Assembly (NCBI GenBank): GCA_009192285.1
Contig: WBVU01000015.1
Location: forward strand, 372,001-436,000
Reading direction: 5' to 3'
Length of the DNA stretch: 64,000 nt
Origin: Morchella semilibera
Taxonomy: Eukaryota > Ascomycota > Pezizomycetes > Pezizales > Morchellaceae
Shown here: positions 23,222 through 35,996 of the stretch, one piece after another
How the letters are laid out: each line of letters begins with the position of its first letter
How positions within the stretch are numbered: position 1 is the first letter of the stretch
Position numbers and translations under genes: made by a program
The notes under the pieces: generated by a model
What the model was told of the DNA's origin: nothing
What the model saw: the letters and a program-made list of their open reading frames with translations, nothing else
Database searches by the model: none

Positions 23222-26200
23222 TTATGCGAAAAAACGGTGAGCCGTGTTATGTCGCTCAACGGGCATTGTGCTCAGAACCTGAGAGATTGAGACCCCAGTA
23301 GTACTGAACAAGTTCTTTGTGACTGCAACGACTCTCTCCGCGGTTTGTCCTTGGATAGTCTCGGCATCCAGCGCCTGAAGAACAGAATCGAAGATTTGTG
23401 GGACCTGATTCATCACAGCCGGATTTTTTCTGTAGCACGTTTAATCAGTATACCAAAATGAAAGGGCCATTGGGGATAGAGAGTCATACTGATCAATTAA
23501 ATCGGCCAAGAATGAGTACGCAAATGGCGCTGCCTCATCATCGTTTACGATTGGTAAGGTGGATACCCAGGCCTGGACTACCGCTTGAGCGTCCACAACC
23601 TTGCTGTTATTGTAGCGCAAAATCTTCGCAATTGAAGCGCATGCGTTCTCAGTAGCAAATACATGATCATCCGACCTAGCCTGAGGGTGCTGGGTAACCT
23701 CAAACAGCTTCGGAATAGTAGCAGCCACAAAGTCAGAAAAGACCACACCACCGTTCTTCGCGGCGATACCGACACCATAGGCTGCTGCCTGTCTGTTTGC
23801 AGGGATATTGTCCGACAACCCATCGATAAGAGGCTGGACGAAGTGAGCTTGGTACTTCCACGCCTCTGGGCCACAGAACTCAAGAACATCGTCCATTATG
23901 CAAAGTGCCCACTGTCTTTGAGTAGGATCGGCATTGGTGATAAAGGCATCATAGTAATGGAGCAACCGTTCCCACTGCGGCAAGAAAGACACGCCCTGGT
24001 TCTTGAAGACTGTGTGGAAAGCCTTGTTCATGTCTGAAATAAGAGTCTGATCATCCTCAATAGCATAGAGCATTTCCTCCGTATTCTCCCTCTCCTCCTC
24101 TGGTTTGGCTTGTTCTTCCAGTCGTCCAGCCACCCGCTCTTGGTATTCTATCAAAGCATTTTCCGCGCGCTCGATAAAGGTAGCCATCAACTCCTGGGTT
24201 AAGCAACCCTGTCCAACAACTTCGACTGATTCATAGAAACATTGGTACAATTCAGCCAACGTATCAACCGCAGGTTCTGAGTTGAGAACTTCTAGAATCT
24301 TGTGAACTGCAGGTTGCCAAATTTCGGCCAACTGCCGGGAACCTGGCCCATGGGCTTTCTTTATTGAGTTTAGTAGCTGGGGCACGCATCTCGCGGAGGC
24401 CACACGAACTGCATCGGTAAAGAAAAACCCGAGTCCAGGAAGGGCAATATTTGTCATTACGGTGTTGACGTAAGGCTCAAATGCAGCCTCCAACTGCTGG
24501 GCATAAATGACCAGGAGCTCGATAGCCATATACTTATCATCCAGCGCAGATGTTTTGATACCAATGTATTTACCTCTGACAGGGACAAGCTCCCAACCCT
24601 CCTCTTGTTCTACTTGTGCGATGTGCTCCTCGTCTAAATAAGAATTACAAATATTAGAGATATCAAGGCCATATGCTGGATAGGGACTAACCGTCAAGTA
24701 GCTGAACATTTGCCTTTGCGCTAGCAAGCTCCAGAAGAGGAGGCATAACAGCAGTAAGATATGGCAGGAAATCGTTGCCCATAACACGGCACATACGACC
24801 CCAGCAGTGAAGCAGGTAGGACCCTTGCGGATCATCGGGATCGGTTACATTTTCTGTATTCAAGTTAGCATTAATAAATATAAATAAGGTCAATAGGTTC
24901 ACAAACGTTGGATACGACCAAGAACCTGAACCAACCGAACCGCATCATCCCCCAATCGTTCCCTTCCAACAGCCAAGGCGATCAAAGTAGCGCACTCCAT
25001 AGCCTTAGCATTCAGTAGTCGAAGGTCCTTCGATTCAGGGTCCTGCGGTCTATTTAAGACATTGAAGAGGAGAGGCATTAATGTATCATAATATCTGGAG
25101 AACGCAGCTTCCGCCGAGTCTGCAATTGTGGCAATTGTGGACAACGCCTGCTCTTGAACATAGCGTTTCTGGTCATTAGTCAAAAGAGCCAACAAGCATC
25201 GCAAGAGCTCGTCAAGATAGGGCTCCAAAATCTCTTTTTCGGCCTCTTCGCAGAAATTGACTAAGGCAGCTGCAGCATGAGACTGAACTCTATAAATTAG
25301 GTATCACATTAGTAATGAAATTAGTCAGCTTCTCGGGATCATCCATATATACCTTGGTTCTGGAGATTCCAAAACAGGGATAATGTTGCTTAGGACAATC
25401 TGATGGTGTTTTTCCTGCATCGGGCCAGCAAAATCTGTGCTCATTTGGCCCAAAGCGTTACATCCTGCCCATCTTACACGGGGATGGGGGTCTTTCAACG
25501 CTGGGACAACCAAATCCAAAATTTTATCTAACTCTTGTTCCATCATGTCCCTACAGCCCTCTGAAATGGCCGAGATGGCCATCAAAGCAGCATGGCGATC
25601 ACGCCATGCGGATGAGGTCATCATCCTAGGTAGCCATTGGAATGTTGGCGCAAGTAACACCGAGCCTCCGAGTTTGTTCGCTAGGCGATCCATACATTGC
25701 TCACCGGCAACGTGATTAAGGTCACTTTCATCCATATCGAGCTAATGAATAGACCCACAAGTTAGTTCAGCTAATGGATGTTGGGGGGTAAAAGTAAATC
25801 TTACATCGTCAGAGTCGTTCCATTCACTTGCATCATCATCGTCATTACCAATATCAGTCATTAAGCTCAAGCATTGTGTCACCATTTCCGAAGTATAGAT
25901 AGGATCCTTCTTGCACATTATGGGGGCGTTATCAGCGAACGTAGCAAGCAACTCTAATGCGTTTTGTCGTGCTTGATCCCCCAAGTCCTTGTCCTGAACC
26001 ACTGAAATCCCGAATTTAACCACATTATTGAATAATGGTTTGAACATTAGTGGGGCAAGCTCTGCCAAATCTATTAGTGCCATGAGTGCCCTGGAAAGAT
26101 TTTCGGTATCCTGGGCATCTTTAATAGGCGGTAAAATGTTGAGGATATGAGTAAGTAACGGGTAAAAACCCTTCTGCGCAGCCTTTCTGATTGATCGAAA

Positions 26201-26428
26201 AAACGCAGAGAATGCCTCCATAGCTGCTATCCTCACATTTAAATTCTCATCTTCAAAACCAGCCACAAAAACACCGCGTACAAGCTCTGCATGTTGTTTC
26301 TCGATGATACCGGGGGTTGTAGCGAAAATTCTGAAGGCACCCTCTCGATGGCTTGGGTCGGGTAGCTTGCTAGCCTGAAACAGAACATGCAAAAGCTCAG
26401 GCCATGCCATATCTATGCGAACTCGGTT

Positions 26429-26473
<45 letters not shown>

Positions 26474-27180
26474 CGCTAAAAGGATATAGTTGGATAGGAT
26501 ATATAAAATAAAGTGATAAAAAGTCTAGAATTGGACAACGCACTAGTATCGGTCAACTGCCTAGCCACTTCTGCCACTGCATCACCAATCTTATTTCTCG
26601 AAGACTTTTCTGTTTCATCGGCAAAGCATTGTAATAAAAGCTCCCGTATATATACCATCACATTTGGGGGTAATGTCAAATAAAGTTCCTGTGGTTGGGA
26701 CCCTTCTGTTCGGGTCTTGGCCGCTATTCTTCGAAATAGTACTGCAGCGAAAGCTCGAGCCTATCCAAATCCATAAGTACGTGAAGTGACAAAATTCAAT
26801 TTCCACATTCGGTGTCTCGGTAGGGTAATAAATAATTAGATAATAGGTGGGGGTGTTGCCCTGATAACAATAATAAAAAAAAAAAATGAAACGAGGGCCA
26901 TTTTAGGGATAACGATGACATAGTGTGCACGCAGGGGGGTCTAGGATACGAATAGACAAAGAAAGGGCGGGGGAGGGGGAATGTGGAAACTCACAACAGG
27001 ATCCTCTGCTCCTCTAACTTGCTCAGCAAGCCCAGACAGAAGCATTTCCGGGCTTTTGGCTATCCACTCTTTTGACAAGCTCTCCTCTGCCCGTGTCCTG
27101 GTGGCATTATCGCTAGACGCGAGGCCTTGGAGAAGCTGCTGGAGCGCCAGCATGATTTGTGGGGGCAGCTGGGATGACAT
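23222..27180 (-). CDS. PSE1: karyopherin Kap121/Pse1, importin-5 type (importin beta-3)
   Basis: Nuclear import receptor that carries cargo such as ribosomal proteins and transcription factors through the pore under Ran control. Eight exons: 27180-26995, 26760-26544, 26412-25805, 25741-25353, 25289-24907, 24853-24692, 24633-23490, 23429-23222 (1098 aa, close to 1089 in yeast). The N-terminus ([19 protein letters not shown], then [15 protein letters not shown]) is the importin-beta Ran-binding repeat. HEAT repeats run through the whole protein. An acidic insert ([14 protein letters not shown]) ends exon 3. The block [19 protein letters not shown] is the family's central signature. The C-terminal region contains the [20 protein letters not shown] segment seen in Kap121/IPO5. 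Every junction closes in frame. Intron 2 contains a run of 38 T on the coding strand just before a TACTAAC branch site. Confidence 0.95.
26432..26469. repeat. A38 homopolymer inside intron 2 of the karyopherin gene
   Basis: Thirty-eight uninterrupted A on the plus strand are a T38 tract in the transcript sense. It is followed directly by ACTAAC, making a consensus TACTAAC branch site, and 18 nt later by the 3' splice site at 26413-26414. Confidence 0.9.
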
Positions 27181-28193
27181 TGCTGCAGTTGTAAGAGTAC
27201 GTGGCTGAAGACCAAAATGTTTAAAAGGAAAGGAATAAAGAGTAAAGAAATGGAGGGGACACTGTTCGTTGTTTAGGGCCAGAGAGAAGGAAATAACCGG
27301 CAGAAATAATGGGGACGAATGAGGGATCTGATGGAGGAAGAGGAGATGGAGGAGACGGTGAGAGGTGGGAGGAAGGGGAATGAAGTGGGATAGGTGTTGT
27401 GTGCTGTAGATGGTAATTTCTTACGTGCGTATCGGAGGTAGTAGTGCGGTGTGTGTTTTAGACTGCGTGGGCGAGAATGAACACAGACAACACGAAAGGA
27501 GGGGGATCTGCAACAGCATGAAAGGGCAGGCAAAACTTTGGACGTTGGACGCTCAACCTTTGATAGTTAAAGAAGGGCCTCTACTCTTTTGTTTTCTTCC
27601 TATTTGTCTTACTTTGAGGGTTTCCACCTTTTTTTATTTATTTTTTTGCAAAATGGACTGTTGTGGCTTGGCATTGCTTGCGGCAGCCGCACTGGCAACC
27701 CCGCCAAAACTCATGCCCTTTTCACACTACTGAATACATTTTCTACACGTAAATACCTACATTGTTGCAAGCGCGGACAGAAAACGCAAACGGAGATGAT
27801 ATGTAGATCGCATTAGAAGGACATAAAGAAAATCAGGATAAACTTGTACGGCCTTGTTGAAAAACGCAAAAGAAATGGTCTTAAACAACGCTAATATAAC
27901 GCAGAAGCCGTATGAAACCAGGAATAAAGTCGATTACAGAAAATGCCCTGCTTATATGAGATACAGCGAAAATTTGGGTGAGAAGAATTGGGAAGCTCTT
28001 GAAGGCCATCATAGCAGCTTAGAGCGGGCCTCACGTGGTTTCGAAGGAGAAAAGAAAACCTCTACATGTTACTATGGGCATACTATCCTAGATAACCCAA
28101 AAGCACCACTCTAGGGCTGGTACTCCTGCTCCGGACAAAATCTTTAGCAGTTGTATCAGTATACCCTCCTGTACAAAAGTATATTGGAAACAG
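27181..28193. other. intergenic, 5' flank of the karyopherin gene
   Basis: This 1.0 kb lies between the karyopherin start codon and the stop of the CBS/PB1 gene, both on the minus strand. The first 150 bases are purine-rich on the plus strand (GGAGGA repeats near 27330-27380), so pyrimidine-rich in the leader. No gene is supported; the frame at 27854-28114 has no recognisable domain. Confidence 0.5.
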
Positions 28194-30491
28194 CTATTTT
28201 CGTGACATTGCGAAAACAGCAACGATAGCCACAGCTAGGGTGACGATAGCTCCGGGCAGGATCAGATCATTTGGAACCCCAGGGATAAGTTCTGGCTTCA
28301 ACGGTTGCGGTGCCGGCTGATGAGACCTCCTGGCTATTGGGACACGGTCCTCATCATCAGAGTCCTCTTCACTATCGTCGTGGCGCCTGCGTCCACCCTT
28401 TCTCCTCCTAGGGGGGGTGACTTGGGCCACAGACTCAGGCCTTGGCTCAACTGCTACCGGGATTGCCGGTTTGTCTGGATCGTGAACATATAGATCAACC
28501 TTATCCTTCCCTCCCTGCCTTGCCATATCCACCGCATCTACCAGGTCCCTGTCGGAAGTGATCGAAACAACATCCCCCTCGTTATCAACATAACTCATCG
28601 CGAAACCCTGTTCCTCAAGCTTTCCATCTGGACCAAAGGTTGGCTCTCCACCAACCTGAGCAACTTCATGTCCGAGTTTCTCCACCACGGCTCCCAGAAG
28701 TTCACCAAGACCGCCGCTGGGTGCAACCTGGACACGATGGATACGTCCGCTCGGCGCCTTGAACTTGAAGGGAAACGGAGTATCGAGGGGATTCGAACCC
28801 AAGGGCATCATTTGAGACCCCCCTGGCGAATCACCACCATGATGAGATGCTGAGTCAGTTGGGAAAAGAACACTGCTTTCAGCACGTTCCATAGATAAAC
28901 CGCGCTCCATAGTGCTGGCACCATGTCTATGTCCAGTGACGGGTGATGATGGCCCCCCAACATTATTACGGGATGCGGCGCGCCCAGCGCCGTCGGAAAC
29001 AACCGATTCAGAATCATTATCAAGAGAAAGCCAAAATTTGTTCCAAGCAGGCCCTTCGCTATCGCCAGTACCCATAGAGTTTATCTACTCGGTAGTCAGC
29101 CCCGATCACTCCGATATCTCTTTGCGAATATTTCTTTACCTGCTCAAGCGTGGCATATGTCAATTTCAAGACATCAACCATGCCCACGATTTCACCGCCA
29201 TCGTTCATCACCGGAAGATTCAAGTAATGCCCATCTGCCAGTTTCCATCAGCGCCTAATCCAGAACAGCCACGCTTTGTTAGTTGAATTCACTCACCATG
29301 CATTTTTCTGAGGGCAGCTTGAATGCTCATATCCAACGGTGCAAAATCGGGGTGTGGTGTCATAACCCTAACAACACTACAGTTTCCTGGGTCGAGGCCT
29401 GCGGCGATAACCCTGAGGACCACATCTTTGCTAGTAAAAATACCCGTGATGTTTCCGTTATCCTGTACCAAGACCGCAGTTGTGTGATGTTCTCTCATTA
29501 AAGCAGCAGCTTCTCTGACTGTGGTCCTGACGTTGACAACTGTCGGTGGGTTTCCATCCAATACAGACTCCAGATTTGGGCCGGACATTTTCTGTCTCAA
29601 AGCCTCCACATAATGGATAATTTGCTGTGGTTGAGATGATCCCAACTCGGACTGGACACCTTCAAGAGCATCGTAGAGCTTCCTTGAAGAAGCATAAGCG
29701 CGTTCAAGTTTTTCCATTGCTTCGTAAAAGCACTTTGTGATATCAAGGATACCCGAAATATCGGCATTTTCATCCATAACTGGCAGATGACGGAACCCTT
29801 TCCTAACCATAAGGTCTAGAGCATCAGTCGCAGATGTATCCGTTCGCGCGCAAAGCGGATTCTTGGTCATAATTGAAGCGATAGTGACGTCTCGAGCGTC
29901 GATTCCTTGCCCAACAACACGGAACGCAAGGTCCTTTGCTGTAAATATACCAGCAATGCGATCCTCTTCATCGGTAACAAGCACACAGTCTTCACGTTTT
30001 GCGGCCATAATCTGGGCAGCCTCTGCTACACTAGTGTTCGGCTTGATCTGTAGCGCCTGGGAAGGGCGTAGGGCCATAACTGTGCCTGGAGCAATCTTTC
30101 GAGTTTGGCGGGACCTAGGGGCGCCGGTGTGTTTCTTTTTATTGAGGTCATTTTCGATTTTACGGCGTATTGCCTATTCGATAGAGAGATAGAACATGTT
30201 AATACATTGGCGGCCGGATAAGCTAACGATATGGTTCTTCTCTCGGCTGTGAATGGGAGGAAAAAGGTAATAAATGGTTGAAGGACAAACCTCGTCTCTT
30301 TTACTCTGCCTTTTTCTGCTATCAGTCATTCCTGAAAGTTCAGATTGGGGAGCAGCGGCAGCAGGACTGGCGGGTACAGGGGTAGTGGAGGGGTTGGAGG
30401 GGAAGCTGGGGGTTCCGGAACGCCCTTGATTACCGGGCCGTTGGCTACCTCTAAAGGCACCTCCCCCTCCTCCTCCTCCAATAGTCGACAT
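28194..30491 (-). CDS. four-CBS plus PB1 domain protein with C-terminal membrane anchor
   Basis: Four exons, 30491-30291, 30173-29297, 29234-29140 and 29084-28194, close in frame (687 aa). After a Gly/Pro-rich start and a basic helix, two CBS pairs occupy about residues 100-225 and 255-390; recurring ITGIFTSKDVVLRV and IAGIFTAKDLAFRV blocks mark the ligand-binding strands. A PB1 domain starts near residue 493 (FKFKAPSGRIHRV) and contains the acidic-cluster segment YVDNEGDVVSITSDRDL. The last 22 residues form a single hydrophobic helix ending AMSRK, a tail-anchor arrangement facing the cytosol. This is a conserved ascomycete architecture; I believe S. pombe Mug70 belongs to it. CBS pairs usually bind adenosyl ligands and PB1 mediates pairing, but the partner and the membrane are unknown. 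Confidence 0.88.
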
Positions 30492-32127
30492 GATGAATAG
30501 CGAGGGTGGGTTGGATAAAACAATCAAAGAATATCAGGAGATAGAGACAGAGAGCGGGGAAGGATGGGGAAAGGAAGGGAGAGAAGTAAGACGACAAACA
30601 AGAAGGAGATGAGTTGGTTGCCGACGAACGAGGGCGTGTGTGGTCTGTTTAACATGCTCGTCGCCCACGGCCAAAGCGCCTCAATAGGAGTGATCCCTGG
30701 CTCTTGGCACGAAAAGCCCCTCTCCAGACGGACTCATCCCTTTTTAAAGATTCCACAGAGTCGGGTGAATCAGTATTCAGTACATGCCCTAACCCTAACT
30801 TGGGGGGTATGCAGCGTATCTCTCGATCTTTGGATCAGATACAGGACATATATGTGCTAACTACCGAGTTCTAGTACCTGCAGCAGGTGCAGGGGAACTG
30901 CGATGCTAAGTGGGGGCACGATGAGGGGTGTCATAAGAAATCACTCGGGATGTCTTTTTGAAACTCTTGAGGAATCCAAAACTTTTGTTAAACCCGCGAA
31001 AACTTTCAAAATAATGAGTATGTATGTAATTATCGCGGCTAGCCTAAGTTTTGAAATAAAATCACCATATCATAATAGTAGCAACATACATGTTACGCAG
31101 TTATCCAGGAAATGGCCGTCATGTGAAGCTAGGTGGCGCCTTTGGGGCTTAGGCTGGAACCTGCTAGCTTATGTCACGTGAAATATTAGTCTCCTTGTAC
31201 CTACATGTACCTACATACATGTAGTTCAAACTGCAGGTGCCAATTGTAACTCATTTGATTCAGTATTGGCTAATTACATATAAAGGTTAACAGCTGTTTT
31301 AATCAGGTCACGGGAGGAGAGAGGATATCGCCGTACATGTAGTGCCGTAATCTCACGCCTGCATACGATTCATGAAGTAGCAAACAAAAATATACACTTG
31401 GATCATTGGCAATCACTCGATATTTTGGTAGGAAACCAACCAAGGCATGGGGCCGATTGATCCCTTTAATAAAACATTTTCCGGTGTAGTCCTTGACTCC
31501 TAAAATAAAAGGTACTCGCGACTTTCCGACTGGTGGTACGTACGCGTGCGACTAAAGAATCCAAGGTCCCGGCTTTGGTCCCAGGTTATATCACTAGCTG
31601 CAGGGCCAGGTCCAAGATAATTGAAAACATACATGTATACATATACACATGCAGCCCACAGGGATGTCCATCAGTCAGAGGGGACGGAGATAGGTGTCTC
31701 GCCCCGCTAGATTAAGGCAAGGAATCTCACGGTAGGCCCATTTTTTTTTTTTTTTGGCCGAGTATCAGTTATTTGGGCAGTGGTTTGGAAGTCAGTGGAT
31801 CTCGGTCTTAAGCCGTGAAAATCGATTGCGAGATACATATTCTACACTGGAATACTGCCTACTGGGTACACACTCTACACCTCTTTGGGGGGATGAACGA
31901 TACTCTGCAGGCATGTGCGCATGTATGTGCATGCCCATAGAGTGGCACCGCGACGCCCTCCTACAGAAGCCCCGCAAAATATAATATCAAACTCCCAGCT
32001 ATGCTTCATTATACCGTTTCACAATCAATATATACATTACATAATCCCCATTAAAACATCCTAATTCCCTAATAACTCTAAAATCCAGTCCTGAAGCAAG
32101 ACACTTTCCACTCATGAGACGCCCAAA
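30492..32127. other. intergenic region, 1.6 kb
   Basis: No gene is supported. It is AT-rich, with several TACATGTA palindromes (31202-31209, 31216-31223, 31336-31343, 31629-31636), and a T-run at 31741-31755. Confidence 0.5.
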
Positions 32128-33312
32128 TCATACTCCTAGAAGTACAGGGACAATATGCTTTGGCAAGTTGAAACCAAATAAACTAACGGACCACAAGACC
32201 ACAAAGATAAAGATAGGGCCCAACATTATCTCTGTATGATGGAGAAATGGAAGAGCTAGGAAAAATTGAGCCGTCAGCTGCTGGAGAAAACGTATGTGAG
32301 GTTGTGAGAGGTACCATTATAACCCATGAATGTGATAACACAATAATATGAGAATGCTATTAGGTATAGAGAATTCCCAAGGAATGTTGAAATCCTGCGG
32401 TAATATGTTAATATTATAGAATCACTCCCGTAGATATAATGAAGTACAACATACCAATAGTCCCTTCTCAGTATCGGCATCATCAAAAATTGAATAACAT
32501 ATCTGTACCATAGCCGATTAGCGCTTCTACCTAAAAACTCAGCGAGCCTGTACCCCCACCTCCACCCCTCAAATCTCAGGTTACTTACAAAAACACCCAG
32601 ACCGGGAAGAATGCCCTCACGCCTATCTCAAAACAATACATGAATTCAATTTCGCCCTCTCCCCCAACAATGCCTCCCCTGCCAAGCCCTCCAGCACCCT
32701 GAACCTTCAAAAACTTCCCGGTCAGAAAGTATCCCGCTGTGGCAAAAAACAGAGATGTTATGAGGAACTGCATAAAGACCATCGAGAATGATAGTCGTAG
32801 TATCGATGTAAATGCTGGTGTATATGCGAGACCCCAGGCGAAGGAGGAGAGTGTGAGGAAGAAGGTCAGGAGGACGATGAAGGAAGGGTCATCGCGGGAC
32901 CAGGAGTTTTTGGTTTCTATGAATAGGATCGTTAGTTCGTTGTCTGGGGACTGCGGGTGTGGTTGGGTGTACGTTTCTACAGCTAGTTAGCCTGCTTCTT
33001 TCAATACACAGTGGCAAAAGGGATCATACATGATGATATATAGATTTGAAGACCTTCTTTGGCGCAATTATAAGGTTTGTCATTTCCCATGTGGCCATCT
33101 AATACATTTTCAAGTCAGTAAACCTCAGAGCTGTAACTCAACCAGTCACCCGGGAGCCTAACCTCAAAGTCCATCTGTGGGAACTTGAAAAGCCGCTTAA
33201 AGAACGGGGGTAACCGCAGCGTCGATCGGGAGTCTTGACGTCCATGTCTAGGCATTCCAATATGGGGGGTGAATGAGCGTGAAGGCGGAGGTGAGGCGCG
33301 GAGATGGTTCAT
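32128..33312 (-). CDS. GMH1: UNC50/Gmh1 family Golgi membrane protein
   Basis: Multi-span Golgi/ER membrane protein linked to Arf-GEF function in yeast (Gmh1 binds Gea1/2). Best model, six exons: 33312-33163, 33098-33030, 32950-32589, 32502-32455, 32394-32315, 32255-32128 (278 aa). Signatures are FKFPQMDFEMATWEM before the first membrane region, IAPKKVFKSIY, TKNSWSRDDPSF, and the C-terminal GYNALPFLHHTE and LFGFNLPKHIVPVLLG. About five hydrophobic segments follow one another. The start is the first ATG giving the basic N-terminus; the open frame upstream has none. The exon 2/3 junction is the weak point: homologues run straight from the Tyr-His-His region into ETKN. Here the only GT-AG option I found that keeps frame leaves a short insert (SPDNELTILFI). 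All other junctions are clean. Confidence 0.87.
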
Positions 33313-33712
33313 GAAGTCTGATGGTGGTTCGTAGAGAAGGCTTTGCGAAGTCGTCAGACTATAGACTTCTAGGGGATAGGTATTACTATAAAGATTTTGT
33401 AGCACGTGGCCTTAAACAGGTAGTAGTAGTGAGGTTGGAGATTTCAAAGATTGGAATCGATGGCTACTAGTTCTTTGTGTGGTGTTGACATCGCCTTGCT
33501 ACCGGTTGAGGTTAGCGCCGGGGTGTCGGTTGTCTTATTTCCTAAGGCGCGCAACACCGGATTCCAGAATGCACGTCTATTCCAAAGCTAGCATCACAGC
33601 CACTCCCGCCGCGGCAACTGTCTTTCCGATGGGATAGCTATTATGGGTATATCAACTCCCCGATACTATTTGGCGCTGAATATATGGGCTATGACGCAGG
33701 TAGTATGCTTCC

Positions 33713-33762
33713 TTTTTTTTTTTTTTTTTTTTTTTTATTTTTAAAAAAAAAGGGGGGGGGGG
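33713..33762. repeat. consecutive homopolymers T24-A-T5-A9-G11
   Basis: Four runs of single bases abut each other. The T-runs and the A-run could fold back on themselves. Such a site is prone to slippage and assembly error, so the exact lengths should be treated with caution. Confidence 0.85.
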
Positions 33763-34971
33763 ATTATATGAGCTAGGGGCTGGGTGTCTTCTAGATGGAA
33801 GGCATGGAAGGGCGTTTTGCCTCCGATTGTTTCGTCAGGTTGCCACTGAGATGAACACAGCTATGGCCGGCTGAGCTCATCTCACCGAGTGTTTACGGGA
33901 GGTTGGGGCTTGCATACATGTAACGATACGGGGCATGGGAGGCATTGGGGTTTAAACATCATGCAGTATTTCAGGTGGCCTATGATACTCAGTATAAGCT
34001 TAAAACATCTGTGCAACTTATGGTTACCACATGATTCAGTGATTCCCCTACTGTTTGAACTGTTCGTGTATTTAGGTAGGCGTCTTAGGCAGATGTCTCT
34101 GAATAGACGCACATACAGTAAGGATTGAAATTAGTGGCGATATCGATAAAGCTGCATAATCGAACATACGAAACGGATTTGGTTTCGCTGAAAGCACTTG
34201 TAGGTGCCTGGAGTACAAGTAGAAGTAAAAGCAGCCAGCTAGGGTTAGGTTTGCCAAGGTGTCAAGACCGTCGAGTGATACCTTATGCCACGGCCTGTAG
34301 TCTCAGATATATCCCGCATCTGATTTTACCCCTGACTACAAGCGGACAGATCCCCCCACACATGCTCACCCTCTATCTTGGTTCCTTTTCCTAGCACGGC
34401 GCATGAAACCCAAAACAAGTTTCTTGCCGCGATCTCTCCCTTGCATCATGTTTAATATGGGGAACATTTTCTTCGCGTCCCGCGGAGCCAATCGACGCAA
34501 TTGCTTGGTTAGAACGTTAGAGTCTTGGGGAATAGCTGCAAGTGGTTAAAGCGGTGGCTTTAGCACGTGGGTTTAGGTACCGTCGTCCATGGGTGATGAC
34601 TGGTACTGTGTTGAAGGATCACACCAAAGAGAAACAGCCAAGCCCATTTTTACTTACTCTTATTAATTATTGGACAGAGAGCCCCTGTTCATCAACTGTA
34701 CAAGCGTCCAGTGAATGATGTAGGCGGGATCGAGTCTTTTGGAATTGGGTAACTCATGACGGGTTGGTATAATAAATACATGTAGTTCTTGATATAATCG
34801 AGAAAATTAAAACGGCAACTGCAGCAAAGCTCATTGTGACAGTGTCAAAAGCAGTGGTAGCTACATGTACATATGTAGTTAGATCTACTCTAGAGTACCC
34901 AGTAACCAGGGTTTTTGCACACTCGGTTAAGAGGAAGATACATGTAGACAAAACATGCAATATTGGTGTCC

Positions 34972-34987
34972 TACATACATGTATGTA
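34972..34987. repeat. 16-bp perfect palindrome containing ACATGT
   Basis: TACATACATGTATGTA is identical to its reverse complement and is flanked by further TATGTA/CACATATG motifs. It is an extended form of the TACATGTA palindrome found throughout the intergenic DNA of this window. Confidence 0.7.
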
Positions 34988-35996
34988 TGTGCACATATGT
35001 ATGTGTCTAGTGTATCGTGAAATTTGGGGAAAACTTCCGCAAGGAGATCAGAGAGCCCTCATAAAACATCAGGTTACACCCCCTCAATTTTGTGGAAGAG
35101 GCCGGTTCATAATCTTGTCTGAGATTTCTTCTGCCTGTCCCCTCATCCTGCCGATCTTCCCTACACACTCTATCAGCCTTCGCCTGCCTCTGTTTCTGTT
35201 TCTCTAGCTATCCCTATCATCATACACATCTTCTCACTTACACTACTATTGAACTTAATCAATCTTATTTTGGTTCGTGGGACTACGAAATAGGTGCCTC
35301 GTGGCTTTACCCCCGCTGGTTTGACCCACCCCTTATCCCGTGATCCTAGGTATATCCCATACGGAGCTGGGTGTCCGACGAACTGCTATAGGGGAGTGGC
35401 ATCAATAATTTGCAGAGAGAGTTGCACAAAAGAAAACCCGCCATGTGTTGATATTTTTTTCTCATCGAAACCAAAGAGAAAGAGGAAGAAAAAGAAGAAG
35501 ACTACTAAAGGGCAGATCTGAAATCACAGCCTCATATCCCTGATAGAAGATCTCTCTCCATACAAGCAACTTACACTGTCCGAAACACAAGACGAGCGCC
35601 GAAAACTTCCTGAGTTGGAAGAAAGAAAAAGAAATTACTCGGTATCTCGTTCCTAATTCGTTACCCCAAAAAGCATTCTCAGGAAGCCTTTGTGAACGAC
35701 TCGACGACTTTTTAAGCTGTATGTAGAGACATATCCTTTAGAAAAAAAAAAAAAGATCCCCACTACCCCTGGCTGGCTCACTTCCACCCAGCGCGTGTTC
35801 TTCCCCCACTACTTACACCCCCTTTGGTCTCGGTGAGGTCAATTGGGCAGTAATCGTTCATTACAATTCGTTTATGGCACACAACTTACACGCTAAACAG
35901 CCCAGAGACATCCGGTCCAAACAGTTTTAGTATAGCAGAAACAGACACTGCAGAACTACTAACTGCCCCAAGTCCCGCCCTGTTGCAGAAACAATA

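Larger units (their letters stand above)
33313..35996. other. divergent intergenic region, 2.7 kb
   Basis: This is the region between UNC50/GMH1 (-) and the Sec7 gene (+). No coding gene is supported. It holds a chain of homopolymers at 33713-33762, a tRNA-like relic around 34538-34595, a 16-bp palindrome of TACATACA type at 34972-34987 and further TACATGTA copies. The last 400 bases before 35997 are C/A-rich, a plausible leader. Confidence 0.5.

Noticed and set aside
28780-28805. GGGATTCGAACCC string that resembles a tRNA T-arm/B box
   Set aside because: It lies inside the coding sequence of the CBS/PB1 gene (protein PLGSNPLDTP) and has no A box or cloverleaf around it.
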